A DNA stretch of 64,000 bases from Bacteroidota bacterium (GTDB lineage Bacteria; Bacteroidota; Bacteroidia; Cytophagales; Cyclobacteriaceae): NCBI GenBank assembly GCA_023428695.1, contig JAEYWY010000033.1:1-64000 (forward strand), given 5' to 3'. The notes under the pieces were generated by a model, which saw nothing but the letters and a program-made list of their open reading frames with translations, had not been told where the DNA came from and did not search any database. How positions within the stretch are numbered: the stretch's first letter is position 1; each line of letters opens with the position of its first letter. The position numbers and the translations under genes were made by a program. Below are positions 1 to 8,216 of this stretch, one piece after another.

Positions 1-380
1 GGCAGCGCCTCGATTAAGATATTGTAAGGACCGACTTCAGTTCGTCCGTTTCCTGGCACGCGTGGACATATCAGGGGTGCCACAACCCACATAGAGACAC
101 AATCGCCCGTCGCGTTTCCCCAGAGGCGGCGCCTCGATTAAGATATCGTAAGGACGGACTTCAGTCCGTCCGTTTCCTGGCACGCGTGGATATATCAGGG
201 TTGCCACAACCCACATAGAGACACATTCGCCGTCGCGTTCCCCAGAGGCAGCGCCTCGATTAAGATATTGTAAGGACGGACTTCAGTCCGTCCGTTTCCT
301 GGCACGCGTGGACATATCAGGGTTGCCACAACCCACATAGAGTCCCAATCGCCGTGGCGTTTCCCCGAGGCATAGCCTGA
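1..380. repeat. Tandem array of three ~122-124 bp units with hairpins
   Basis: Three units start at about 1, 125 and 247, and a fourth fragment begins at 369 and diverges within about 12 bases. Each unit carries two inverted repeats. One is a 9-bp-arm dyad (GGACGGACT / AGTCCGTCC, 2-nt spacer; 274-293 in unit 3). The other is GGGTTG-cca-CAACCC (320-334 in unit 3). Units 2 and 3 keep both dyads intact; unit 1 has mismatches in each (GGACCGACT, GGGGTG). Spacing is continuous with no unique spacers. The array may extend left of the window. It contains no convincing gene. Paired hairpins in a repeated extragenic unit resemble REP/BIME-type elements, but the family was not identified. Confidence 0.85.
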
Positions 381-387
381 TCGAATT

Positions 388-426
388 TGAAAAAACAAGA
401 GGCTGCCTCTTTTAAAACAGCCTCTT
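388..426 (-). terminator. Intrinsic terminator of the metzincin gene
   Basis: A 9-bp stem (397-405 with 418-426, GAGGCTG core) closes a 12-nt loop. On the minus strand it is followed by a T tract (complement of 388-395). It lies 26 bp past the stop of the minus-strand protease gene and separates it from the repeat array. Confidence 0.8.
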
Positions 427-451
427 TCGTTTTATCAGGAATTTATGATTT

Positions 452-1375
452 CTATTCGGCTGGCCAGCTTGCCCAGTTGCTGCAATGTCCGCCGTTATCG
501 GTTGCCCCAATAGTAGTTTGTACACCAGAATATGTAGCATTCATCACAGCGCGCGGAGCAAAGTGCAGTTTGCCATTCGAGTTGTTGACGAAAGCTTTTC
601 CAAAATGCGCCTGGCTTAATCCGTGACCTGCTTCGTGCAACGCGATAGTTTCCACGTCAAACGTCGCACCATCCTGCCACAGGAATGCGTCATTGTAGTA
701 TATCTCACGCCATGCGACGTCAGCCCGTCCATCGTTGTTTGTGTCCACAGGATTCCCGTCGTTATCCGTGAAGATTATTGTGAATGTCACGCCCAGGATA
801 AACGTACTTCCGTCTTGCGCAAGGAAGTCGAAGAACAGGCCCGGCATCCACCCTGCATGAACAACGTCCGCAGTGTAGCCGAAGCTTCCGCCAAATCCGA
901 GAAGCGCGCTGATATACCCGGTCGAAATCGCAGGGTTGTAAGGAACCTTATACAGACCGAGTTCAGAGCATGTTACATTGTCCCAGGTGCTCATAGCCCG
1001 GTCGATGGCTGCAGTCGAAACGCCAACTGCAAGGTCAGCCGAAGGCCTCGACTGATCCACGTAATACGAAACATCGGTAGTACCGTCAAGGTCCAGTCCC
1101 GGAACGAAGTCTCCTGAAAGCTTTTTATTGCCAACGTCGCTGAAAAACACCGTCCTTCCAACCTGATCGGATTCACCTGTCGTGATGTACTCAGCCATAA
1201 GAACTGCATAGTTCCCATCGGCCCCTACTCTTCCGCGCGAAGAGCTGCCACCCGGGAATTCCATGAATACCGGAGAATCGTCAACAGGTTTGAAAGATTG
1301 GTTTTGGTCCTGTTCACACGAGAACAGAAGCGCAAGGCCACAGAGCGCGGCCACACGTGAGTTGAGTTTTAACAT
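452..1375 (-). CDS. Metzincin-type zinc metalloprotease lipoprotein
   Basis: 307 residues from the ATG at 1375; 20 further in-frame residues upstream are ignored because this start gives a clean lipoprotein signal (MLKLNSRVAALCGLALLFSC, lipid-modified Cys20). The C-terminal third holds the extended zinc motif HEAGHGLSQAH (His247, Glu248, His251, His257) and a plausible Met-turn at Met278 (AVMNATY), the hallmarks of metzincins such as matrix-metalloprotease-like enzymes. The middle region has no recognised domain; an aspartate-rich DNDGNPVDTNNDGRAD stretch may bind calcium. It is probably anchored in the outer membrane or exported and cleaves proteins; the substrate is unknown. It is a single gene with its own terminator, diverging from the thiolase gene. 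Confidence 0.85.
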   Translation of the reverse strand: MLKLNSRVAALCGLALLFSCEQDQNQSFKPVDDSPVFMEFPGGSSSRGRVGADGNYAVLMAEYITTGESDQVGRTVFFSDVGNKKLSGDFVPGLDLDGTTDVSYYVDQSRPSADLAVGVSTAAIDRAMSTWDNVTCSELGLYKVPYNPAISTGYISALLGFGGSFGYTADVVHAGWMPGLFFDFLAQDGSTFILGVTFTIIFTDNDGNPVDTNNDGRADVAWREIYYNDAFLWQDGATFDVETIALHEAGHGLSQAHFGKAFVNNSNGKLHFAPRAVMNATYSGVQTTIGATDNGGHCSNWASWPAE

Positions 1376-1583
1376 ATGGGTCGGTTTAGGATTAATGATT
1401 GCCGAAGATAACATTGTCCGTTTATCAAACGCCAACCGCCTTGAAAAATATGCACACCTGATTTCTGATGGCCTGCACCTGCCCTCGGACCCCTGCTGGC
1501 TGGCAATGTTTTGCGGATCAAAAAGGTTTTCCTAATCTTACGACACTGAATAATTCATGGCGCGTCTGCGCTCAAAACTGACT

Positions 1584-2762
1584 ATGAAAGAAGTATACAT
1601 CTTATCCGCCGTCCGCACGCCCATTGGAAGTTTTGGCGGAGGACTATCCTCCCTGTCTGCTGTCCAACTCGGTGCAACTGCGGTAAGTGCCGCGCTCAAA
1701 AAAGCCGGCGTTCAACCCAACCAGGTTCAGGAGTTATATATTGGTAACGTGCTTTCCGCAGGCCTGGGCCAGGCACCCGCCACTCAGGTTGCAAAAGCCG
1801 CGGGGCTCGGTTTCGAAATTCCATGTACACTTGTCAATAAGGTCTGCGCGTCAGGCATGAAAGCCATTATGCTGGGAGCACAATCAATCATGCTTGGCCA
1901 TAACGACGTGGTTGTCGCCGGTGGAATGGAAAGCATGAGCAACGTGCCTTACTATCTGCTCAAAGCACGATATGGATACCGTTACGGTAACAGTGAACTT
2001 TTCGACGGGCTCCAATACGACGGCCTCACTGACGTGTACAATCACTGTGCAATGGGTATTTGTGCCGACAACACGGCGAAGGAAATGAACATATCGCGCG
2101 AGGATCAGGATGCGTATGCCATTGCATCGTACAAGCGTTCAGCGGAGTCGTGGAAGGCCGGGAAATTCAATGATGAAGTCGTGCCTGTCGAAGTCAAAGA
2201 CCGCAAGGGAAATGTGACGCTTTTTGCCGAGGATGAAGAATACCGGAACGTGAACTTTGACAAGATTCCCGGACTCAAACCGGCTTTCAGCAAAGACGGC
2301 ACTGTTACCGCGGCTAATGCGAGCACATTGAACGACGGTGCATCAGCTGTGGTGTTGATCAGCAAGGAAAAAGCCGATGAACTCGGCCTAAAACCATTGG
2401 CGCGCATTCGCGGATTCGCCGACGCGGCCCAGGATCCCATGTGGTTTACAACATCTCCGTCGCTGGCAATTCCGAAGGCATTGAAACTTGCCGGTGTCAA
2501 CTCAAAAGATGTTGACTTTTACGAAATCAACGAAGCATTTTCGGCAGTGGCGTTGGCTAATAACATCAAGCTGGGAATTGATAGTGACAAAGTGAACGTC
2601 AACGGAGGCGCAGTCGCACTTGGCCATCCGCTTGGGGCTTCCGGCGCACGTATCGTAACTTCCCTCATTAACGTGCTGAAACAAAACAGCGGATCCATTG
2701 GTGTCGCCGGAATTTGTAATGGCGGCGGTGGTGCGTCAGCAATCGTGATCGAGCGAGCCTGA
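1584..2762 (+). CDS. Acetyl-CoA acetyltransferase (thiolase II)
   Basis: 392 residues, the usual thiolase length. It condenses two acetyl-CoA to acetoacetyl-CoA or catalyses the reverse thiolysis. The catalytic set is visible: nucleophile Cys88 in NKVCASGMKA, His348 in ALGHPLGASGAR, and Cys378 in CNGGGGAS. The ATG at 1584 (MKEVYILSAVRTPIG) is chosen over the in-frame start 27 bp upstream because the thiolase fold begins here. The gene stands alone between the divergent protease and the MORN-repeat protein, so the neighbourhood does not show whether it serves beta-oxidation, ketone or amino-acid breakdown. The family is certain; an atoB/phaA-type role is inferred. Confidence 0.95.
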   Translation: MKEVYILSAVRTPIGSFGGGLSSLSAVQLGATAVSAALKKAGVQPNQVQELYIGNVLSAGLGQAPATQVAKAAGLGFEIPCTLVNKVCASGMKAIMLGAQSIMLGHNDVVVAGGMESMSNVPYYLLKARYGYRYGNSELFDGLQYDGLTDVYNHCAMGICADNTAKEMNISREDQDAYAIASYKRSAESWKAGKFNDEVVPVEVKDRKGNVTLFAEDEEYRNVNFDKIPGLKPAFSKDGTVTAANASTLNDGASAVVLISKEKADELGLKPLARIRGFADAAQDPMWFTTSPSLAIPKALKLAGVNSKDVDFYEINEAFSAVALANNIKLGIDSDKVNVNGGAVALGHPLGASGARIVTSLINVLKQNSGSIGVAGICNGGGGASAIVIERA

Positions 2763-2886
2763 TCGGCAAGCGTACAACATTTCAGGAAACCGGGCGTTTT
2801 ACACGCGGCGTTTCGCCTTCCGACGGCAATGTCGGATGCGCAGTAATTTGTATTTTGCGCCTTGAGACATTTATCATTTCCCGTTT

Positions 2887-4200
2887 ATGCGTTCACTGAT
2901 TGTTGCCACTACCCTTTCCGTTGTTTTGCCGCTACAGGCTTATTGTCAGCGGGAAGTCCGCACGTATTACGATCCCCAGAAACAACGCGTTCAGGAGGTT
3001 TACACGGTGTCCCGTGAAGACGAAGGAAAATATCAGGGCAAGTATGTCCGATATTACGAGAACGGAAATCCCATGGTGGAAGGAAATTTTGACGACGGCA
3101 AAAAAAACGGCGTCTTTACCGAATACCACGAAAACGGCCAACCCGCGCGTACACTGGTTTTTGTAAATGGACTTCGACACGGACCGGTTCAAATTTTCGA
3201 TGAATCCGGCAAACCACATCAGCGCGCATATTTTCAAAACGACAAGCTCACCGACAGCGTGCAATTATTCTTCGACAACGGCACGGTTAAGCGGGAAAGC
3301 TATTTCGTCAAGGGAAAGCCTGAAGGATTGGTCCGCGAATACTATCCATCGGGAAAACTCCAGAAAGAAATCGCTTACAAAAACGGAAAACCCAACGGTG
3401 TCACCAGACATTTTTTCGAATCGGGATCGGTTGAAACCGAGGCAAACTACAAGGATGGCATCCTGACTGGTTTTTACAAGACCTACTACCCCAACGGCCA
3501 ACTCGAAACGGTGTCCACAATGGCTGAAGGTTCGAAAAACGGATCGTTCCGGAATTATGATGAACAGGGACGACTTCTTCTTGAAGGATCATTCCTGGCG
3601 GGCAAACTTCACGGCTCAAACGTTGCGTACTATCCCGAGGGCCAGGTGCGGCATCGCTACACCTACGAGAGCGGACGCAAAACCGGCACGAACATCGACT
3701 ACTATCAGGATGGCACCATCAAGAGCCGCGAGTCCGTCGCCATGAATGGAATTGATGCCACGTTGCAGGAGTATAATCAGGCCGGAGAACTCGTCTCTGA
3801 AAAGAAATTCCGTCAGGACAAGCCGCACGGAAACTGGGCGTACTACCACCCCGGTGGAAAAACTCCGCGCTTGAAGGAGACATACCTGGAAGGAAAACTG
3901 AATGGGTTACGCTACACATATTATACATCCGGTAAGGTTCAAAAAGAAGAGACACTAAAAGGTGGTGTACTCACCGGTCCGTTCAAGACACTTTACGAAA
4001 ACGGGAAACAGGAGACCGCGGGAGCATACCGGTCCGGGCGGATGCATGGTCCGTTCACTTCGTGGTTTCCAAACGGTATCGTTCGCGAACAGGGGCAATA
4101 CGTAGCCGACAAAAAACACGGTCCCTGGAAGACCTTCAACGAGAAGGGCGAGCTTGTTGAGACGATCAACTTCAAGGCGGGAACCGTTGTTCAGGAGTAG
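2887..4200 (+). CDS. YwqK/MORN-repeat secreted protein
   Basis: 437 residues with a cleavable signal peptide (ends near AYCQ, residue 21). The rest is almost wholly repeats of about 23-26 residues of the form YY-x-NG-x2-x-E-x2-Y-x2-GK-x-x-G, roughly fifteen copies from residue ~45 to the end. Databases call this family 'toxin-antitoxin system YwqK family antitoxin', but no toxin gene is adjacent, so that name should not be taken as function. MORN-like beta-hairpin arrays usually form elongated scaffolds or lipid/protein binding surfaces; here it would be periplasmic or on the cell surface. It is followed 68 bp later by purC on the same strand with no obvious terminator between. Confidence 0.85.
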   Translation: MRSLIVATTLSVVLPLQAYCQREVRTYYDPQKQRVQEVYTVSREDEGKYQGKYVRYYENGNPMVEGNFDDGKKNGVFTEYHENGQPARTLVFVNGLRHGPVQIFDESGKPHQRAYFQNDKLTDSVQLFFDNGTVKRESYFVKGKPEGLVREYYPSGKLQKEIAYKNGKPNGVTRHFFESGSVETEANYKDGILTGFYKTYYPNGQLETVSTMAEGSKNGSFRNYDEQGRLLLEGSFLAGKLHGSNVAYYPEGQVRHRYTYESGRKTGTNIDYYQDGTIKSRESVAMNGIDATLQEYNQAGELVSEKKFRQDKPHGNWAYYHPGGKTPRLKETYLEGKLNGLRYTYYTSGKVQKEETLKGGVLTGPFKTLYENGKQETAGAYRSGRMHGPFTSWFPNGIVREQGQYVADKKHGPWKTFNEKGELVETINFKAGTVVQE

Positions 4201-4268
4201 GCGCTAATTGGCTTCGCGCTCGCATTCCGTAACGGAATTTGCTTATCTTCACGCCTTCACAAAAGCCC

Positions 4269-5222
4269 ATGCGCGCAATCAAGGAAACGAATTTTCAGTT
4301 TCCCGGACAAACCGGTTTTTACAAGGGCAAGGTCCGGGATGTGTATTATTTTGGTGATATCATGGCCATGGTGGCCACCGATCGGATTTCGGCGTTTGAT
4401 GTGATACTGCCGGAAGCGATCCCCGACAAAGGCCGCGTCCTCAACCAGATCGCCGCCAGAAATCTCGAGGCCACGAAATCCATCGTACCCAATTGGGTAT
4501 TATCAACACCTGACCCGAACGTAACGGTCGGCTTTCGATGCGAGCCGTTTAAAGTTGAGATGGTGATTCGCGGCTATATGGCGGGCCACGCTGCCCGCGA
4601 ATACAAGTCCGGCAAACGCCACTTGTGTGGTGTTCCCCTCCCCGAAGGGCTTCGCGAGAATGACGCTTTTCCCGAACCAATCATCACGCCTACAACCAAG
4701 GCCCAGGTTGGTCACGATGAGGATATTAGCAGAGAGGCTATCCTGGAACGCGGCGTTGTTAGTGAAGAAGACTACAACTTGCTTGAACAATATACCCGCG
4801 GACTTTTTGCAAAAGGCAGTGAACTCGCCCGCGAACGTGGATTGATCCTGGTAGATACAAAATACGAGTTCGGCAAATTTGACGGCCGAATCTACCTTAT
4901 TGATGAGGTACACACGCCGGATTCTTCGCGGTACTTCTATGCGGAAGGATATGAAGAGCGTCAGTGGAAAGGTGAGCCGCAAAAACAGCTTTCAAAGGAA
5001 TTTGTCCGCCAGTGGCTGATTGAAAATGGCTTCCAGGGCAAGGAAGGTCAGCGCATTCCGGAAATGACGCCGGAAATTGTTGGCAACATATCCGCCCGCT
5101 ACAAGGAACTTTATCAGCAGGTTACAGGATCCACGCTCCCCCAGATTGACTATTCGGCTATTTCCCAAAGAATAGAACAAAGCATTCTGAATTCAATAAA
5201 TTCCATTAAATTGGCACGATAG
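4269..5222 (+). CDS. purC: Phosphoribosylaminoimidazole-succinocarboxamide synthase
   Basis: 317 residues. SAICAR synthase joins CAIR and aspartate using ATP in de novo purine synthesis (cytosol). Family signatures are clear: YKGKVRDVY near the N-terminus, ATDRISAFDVILPEAIPDKG, and LILVDTKYEFG. The protein belongs to the longer ~300-residue type rather than the ~240-residue E. coli type, with an extra C-terminal segment. The ATG at 4269 (MRAIKETNF) is preferred over the in-frame upstream start because homology begins there. STAS and ribonuclease Z genes follow on the same strand. Confidence 0.96.
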   Translation: MRAIKETNFQFPGQTGFYKGKVRDVYYFGDIMAMVATDRISAFDVILPEAIPDKGRVLNQIAARNLEATKSIVPNWVLSTPDPNVTVGFRCEPFKVEMVIRGYMAGHAAREYKSGKRHLCGVPLPEGLRENDAFPEPIITPTTKAQVGHDEDISREAILERGVVSEEDYNLLEQYTRGLFAKGSELARERGLILVDTKYEFGKFDGRIYLIDEVHTPDSSRYFYAEGYEERQWKGEPQKQLSKEFVRQWLIENGFQGKEGQRIPEMTPEIVGNISARYKELYQQVTGSTLPQIDYSAISQRIEQSILNSINSIKLAR

Positions 5223-5290
5223 ACTCAGCCAGATGAGTCGCATGATGCGGATCTTGGCGCACGCCAGACAATTAGTGTTAAACGATTTTT

Positions 5291-5671
5291 ATGAAATACA
5301 CGATCGACAAGCAGGAAAAGTACACGATGTTGAAGCTGCACGAGGAAAAACTGGATTCCAGCGTAGCGCCCGGGTTGAAATCTGAACTGATTACCCTGCA
5401 TGCCGAGGGGAGCCGGAATATTGTGCTGGATCTCGGAGAAGTAAAATATACCGACTCATCCGGATTGAGCGCATTGCTTGTCGGAAACCGCATCGTTCAG
5501 GAAGATGGCGGCATCTTTGTGCTTTCATCTCTCTCAGAACATACCATGAAGCTTATCAAGATTTCGCAGCTGGACAGCGTGTTGAATATTCTTCCGACTG
5601 TCGAAGAAGCGATTGACACTGTCTTTATGCATGAGATCGAAAAGGATCTCAAGAGCGACGATTCAAACTAA
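5291..5671 (+). CDS. STAS-domain anti-anti-sigma factor-like protein
   Basis: 126 residues, a single STAS domain of the SpoIIAA/RsbV type. The phospho-acceptor motif DSSGLSALL is present, with Ser57 as the likely phosphorylated serine. In the classical system the unphosphorylated protein binds an anti-sigma kinase and frees a sigma factor; no kinase or phosphatase gene is nearby, so its partner is unknown. Residues ~110-126 form an acidic tail (EIEKDLKSDDSN). It starts 68 bp after purC and is closed by a strong terminator at 5694-5734. Confidence 0.88.
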   Translation: MKYTIDKQEKYTMLKLHEEKLDSSVAPGLKSELITLHAEGSRNIVLDLGEVKYTDSSGLSALLVGNRIVQEDGGIFVLSSLSEHTMKLIKISQLDSVLNILPTVEEAIDTVFMHEIEKDLKSDDSN

Positions 5672-5693
5672 AGTGTGCCATACTTTTAAGATT

Positions 5694-5734
5694 GAAGACC
5701 AAAACTGCATCCGGTTTTGGTCTTCTGTTTTTTT
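5694..5734 (+). terminator. Strong hairpin terminator between STAS gene and rnz
   Basis: A perfect 12-bp stem (5694-5705 with 5714-5725, core GAAGACCAAAAC), 8-nt loop, then a seven-T tract to 5734. It ends only 6 nt before the rnz start codon at 5741, which is unusual: any transcript from purC/STAS would have to read through it to express rnz, and any rnz promoter must lie upstream of or inside it. Confidence 0.85.
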
Positions 5735-5740
5735 GCTCCC

Positions 5741-6658
5741 ATGAGCTTCAAAGTTACGATACTCGGATCAAGCGGTGCCCTTCCTGCATATGGTCGCCAC
5801 CCTTCAGCTCAGCTGGTTGAGATTCAGAGCAAACATTTTCTGATCGACTGCGGCGAAGCTGTTCAAATGCAGTTGATGCGCTTCGGTGCCAACTTTCACC
5901 GGATCAATCACATTTTCATCAGTCACCTGCACGGCGATCACTACCTCGGTTTGATGGGTTTGATTTTCACGATGCACCTGCAACGTCGGACAAACGATTT
6001 ACACCTTTACAGCCACCCGGGACTTGACGAAATCATTACGACACAGCTCCGTCATTCGCGTTCCGCACCGGGTTTCAATCTCATCTTTCACAGGCTCGTG
6101 AAGGATGAACGTGCAATCATCTTTGAGAGCGATACACTGACAGTTGAGACAATTCCCTTACGCCACAAACTTCCCTGTTCCGGGTTTCTTTTTCGCGAAA
6201 AACCCAAACAACGTCGTATAGATAAGGCGCGACTTCCGGAAGGTCTCGCGATCCGTCAGATTGCCGGGCTGAAACTGGGTGAAGATGTTGTGGATGAAAA
6301 CGGTACCTTACTCTACCGGAACGAAGACCTGACGTTTCCGCCTCGTCATTCAAGGAGTTATGCCTATTGTTCGGACACGGCTTTTGCTCCTGCTATCGCG
6401 GATCAGATAGACGGCGTTGACCTGCTTTACCACGAGGCGACATTCCTCGAGGACGAAAGAGACAAAGCCACCGAGACGATGCACAGTACAGCCTCCGATG
6501 CTGCGCGTATCGCCAGAGCCGCGAATGTAAAAAAGTTACTGCTTGGACATTATTCGGCCCGGTACAAGGATCTCACGCCTTTGCTTGAAGAAGCGTGCAG
6601 TCACTTCGACAATTCTGTGCTCGCCATTGAAGGTGAAGAAATAATTATCGCGGAATAA
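5741..6658 (+). CDS. rnz: Ribonuclease Z
   Basis: 305 residues of the metallo-beta-lactamase fold. It removes 3' trailers from tRNA precursors that lack an encoded CCA, fitting the tRNA-Glu in this window, which has none. Zinc ligands are visible in SHLHGDHYLG (His62, His64, Asp66, His67); later elements include RHKLPCSGFLF, YCSDTAF and LGHYSARY. The ATG at 5741 (MSFKVTILGSSGA) is chosen because the first beta strand starts here; a TTG 24 bp upstream lies inside the terminator stem. The leader is just the U tract plus six bases, with no Shine-Dalgarno sequence. Confidence 0.95.
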   Translation: MSFKVTILGSSGALPAYGRHPSAQLVEIQSKHFLIDCGEAVQMQLMRFGANFHRINHIFISHLHGDHYLGLMGLIFTMHLQRRTNDLHLYSHPGLDEIITTQLRHSRSAPGFNLIFHRLVKDERAIIFESDTLTVETIPLRHKLPCSGFLFREKPKQRRIDKARLPEGLAIRQIAGLKLGEDVVDENGTLLYRNEDLTFPPRHSRSYAYCSDTAFAPAIADQIDGVDLLYHEATFLEDERDKATETMHSTASDAARIARAANVKKLLLGHYSARYKDLTPLLEEACSHFDNSVLAIEGEEIIIAE

Positions 6659-6673
6659 TTTCTATTTTCGTTG

Positions 6674-7459
6674 ATGGCCCTGACCCCGGAAAAAAAGAAA
6701 AACCTGTTATTCGTTGTCCTTGCAGGAGTTTTCATCACCAACGCATTGATGGCGGAGATGATCGGTGTGAAAATATTCTCCGCCGAATCAACTGTCGGGC
6801 TGCAGCCTGCACATCTTCAGATATTCGGTTTCACGATGGACTTCAATCTTACGGCAGGTGTTGTTATCTGGCCTGTTGTATTCATAACTACCGACCTCAT
6901 CAACGAATACTACGGTAAGCCTGGTGTAAAGCTCGTGAGCTGGCTGACCGTTATCCTCATCGCGTATGCATTCCTCGTGCTGACTTTTGCCATAGACCTG
7001 CCTCCGGCGGATTGGTGGCGTGAGGCTAATTCCAAAGGACCGGACGGTGAATCGTTCAATATCAATTTTGCATTCGAGAAGGTATTCGGCCAGGGCCGCC
7101 GGATCATCTTTGCATCTATCGTGGCATTCCTTATTGGCCAGTTTACTGACGTGTTCGTCTTCCAGCGGCTGAAAAAAATCACCGGCCCCAGACTGCTTTG
7201 GCTGCGGGCAACGGGTTCAACGCTCATATCACAATTTATTGACAGCTTTGTTGTGCTCTACGTTGCTTTCTCGGGTGTATTCAGCATCGGGCAAATCAAC
7301 GCGATTGGCGTTACCAACTACATGTACAAATTTATTGTGGCAATTCTTCTTACTCCGCTGATCTATCTCGGTCACATGCTCATTGATCGTTATCTCGGCA
7401 AAGATTATGCAGAGACGTTGATGAAAGAGGCGTCTGAAAAAAGTAAAGGATTCTTTTGA
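6674..7459 (+). CDS. Queuosine precursor transporter (YhhQ/VUT family)
   Basis: 261 residues with about six hydrophobic helices, an integral inner-membrane protein. Sequence features match the VUT/YhhQ family (NALMAEMIGVKIF near the N-terminus; DLINEYYGKPG; FRQ-type region replaced by RLKKITGPRLLWLRATGSTLISQFIDSF). Members import queuosine precursors (preQ0/preQ1) for tRNA modification. It starts 15 bp after rnz, so the two are probably cotranscribed, a link between two tRNA-maturation functions. The stop codon abuts the stop of the convergent methyltransferase gene with no gap. Confidence 0.85.
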   Translation: MALTPEKKKNLLFVVLAGVFITNALMAEMIGVKIFSAESTVGLQPAHLQIFGFTMDFNLTAGVVIWPVVFITTDLINEYYGKPGVKLVSWLTVILIAYAFLVLTFAIDLPPADWWREANSKGPDGESFNINFAFEKVFGQGRRIIFASIVAFLIGQFTDVFVFQRLKKITGPRLLWLRATGSTLISQFIDSFVVLYVAFSGVFSIGQINAIGVTNYMYKFIVAILLTPLIYLGHMLIDRYLGKDYAETLMKEASEKSKGFF

Positions 7460-8206
7460 TCAGCCTTTCCGGTTTCGGCAAATGTTGTCGCAGATGACTG
7501 CAGTGGCAATCGCCGCGTTCAGCGACTCCGCTTGGCCGTACCGTGGTATAGTAATCTTGTCCGTCACAAACCCCTTAAGTCCTTCCGATATCCCACGCGA
7601 TTCGTTGCCAATCAGGATGAGCCCGCCGTCGCTGAAGGGTTCTGTGTGCACATCGCGGCCGTCGAGATAGGCTCCGTAAACCCGTTCGGTCGCGGACCCA
7701 AGGACTTCATCCAAAGGCGCATAGTAGAACCGTGATCGGGTAAATGAACCCATGGTGGCACTGATCACCTTGGGGTTGTAAAAATCAGCTGTTTCGGGCG
7801 ATGCAATGATTTGATTGATCCCAAACCAATCTGCACACCGGATTATTGTGCCCAGGTTACCCGGGTCTCGAATGTCATCCAGCACAAGCGTAAACGATCC
7901 CTTTGGCCGCTGAAAAGGCTTATTTTCTTTCATCCGCGCGACTGCGAGCCCCGCGTCATTGGTTTGCCACTCACCAAGGGACTCAAGCTCCCGCTCTGTC
8001 GTTTCGATGACCTCAACGCCTTCAACATCCGGCCCCGGAAGCGTTTCGAGAAATGCCGGGGTTCCGGTAACAAAAAGCGTTTCGAATTCAGAACGGAGTA
8101 ATTCCTGCACACTCTTTGCACCTTGCACGATAAAACATTGTTCCTGTTTGCGGTATTTTTTTATTTGCAGGGATTTGACAAACTTAATTCGGGCTTTTGA
8201 AAGCAT
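7460..8206 (-). CDS. TrmH/SpoU-family RNA 2'-O-methyltransferase
   Basis: 248 residues. An N-terminal substrate-binding domain (~1-95) precedes a SPOUT knot domain. The three SpoU motifs are visible: GNLGTIIRCADWFG, LILIGNESRGIS, and IPRYGQAESLNAAIATAV. It transfers a methyl group from SAM to a ribose of rRNA or tRNA; the exact nucleotide cannot be assigned. The start at 8206 (MLSKARIKFVKSL) is supported by homology; a 51-residue in-frame upstream extension runs into the divergent gene. Start codons of this and the TamL-like gene are only 10 bp apart, so their promoters must overlap the opposite coding region. Confidence 0.92.
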   Translation of the reverse strand: MLSKARIKFVKSLQIKKYRKQEQCFIVQGAKSVQELLRSEFETLFVTGTPAFLETLPGPDVEGVEVIETTERELESLGEWQTNDAGLAVARMKENKPFQRPKGSFTLVLDDIRDPGNLGTIIRCADWFGINQIIASPETADFYNPKVISATMGSFTRSRFYYAPLDEVLGSATERVYGAYLDGRDVHTEPFSDGGLILIGNESRGISEGLKGFVTDKITIPRYGQAESLNAAIATAVICDNICRNRKG

Positions 8207-8216
8207 TTTTACTCGA

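Noticed and set aside
1..380. CRISPR array
   Set aside because: Units are ~122 bp and continuous; no unique spacers and no cas genes in the window.
195..398. 67-codon minus-strand ORF over the tandem repeats
   Set aside because: It is created by the repeat phase, has no domain, and stops being open outside the array.
2887..4200. Toxin-antitoxin system based on the YwqK name
   Set aside because: No toxin gene is adjacent; the protein is exported and repeat-built.
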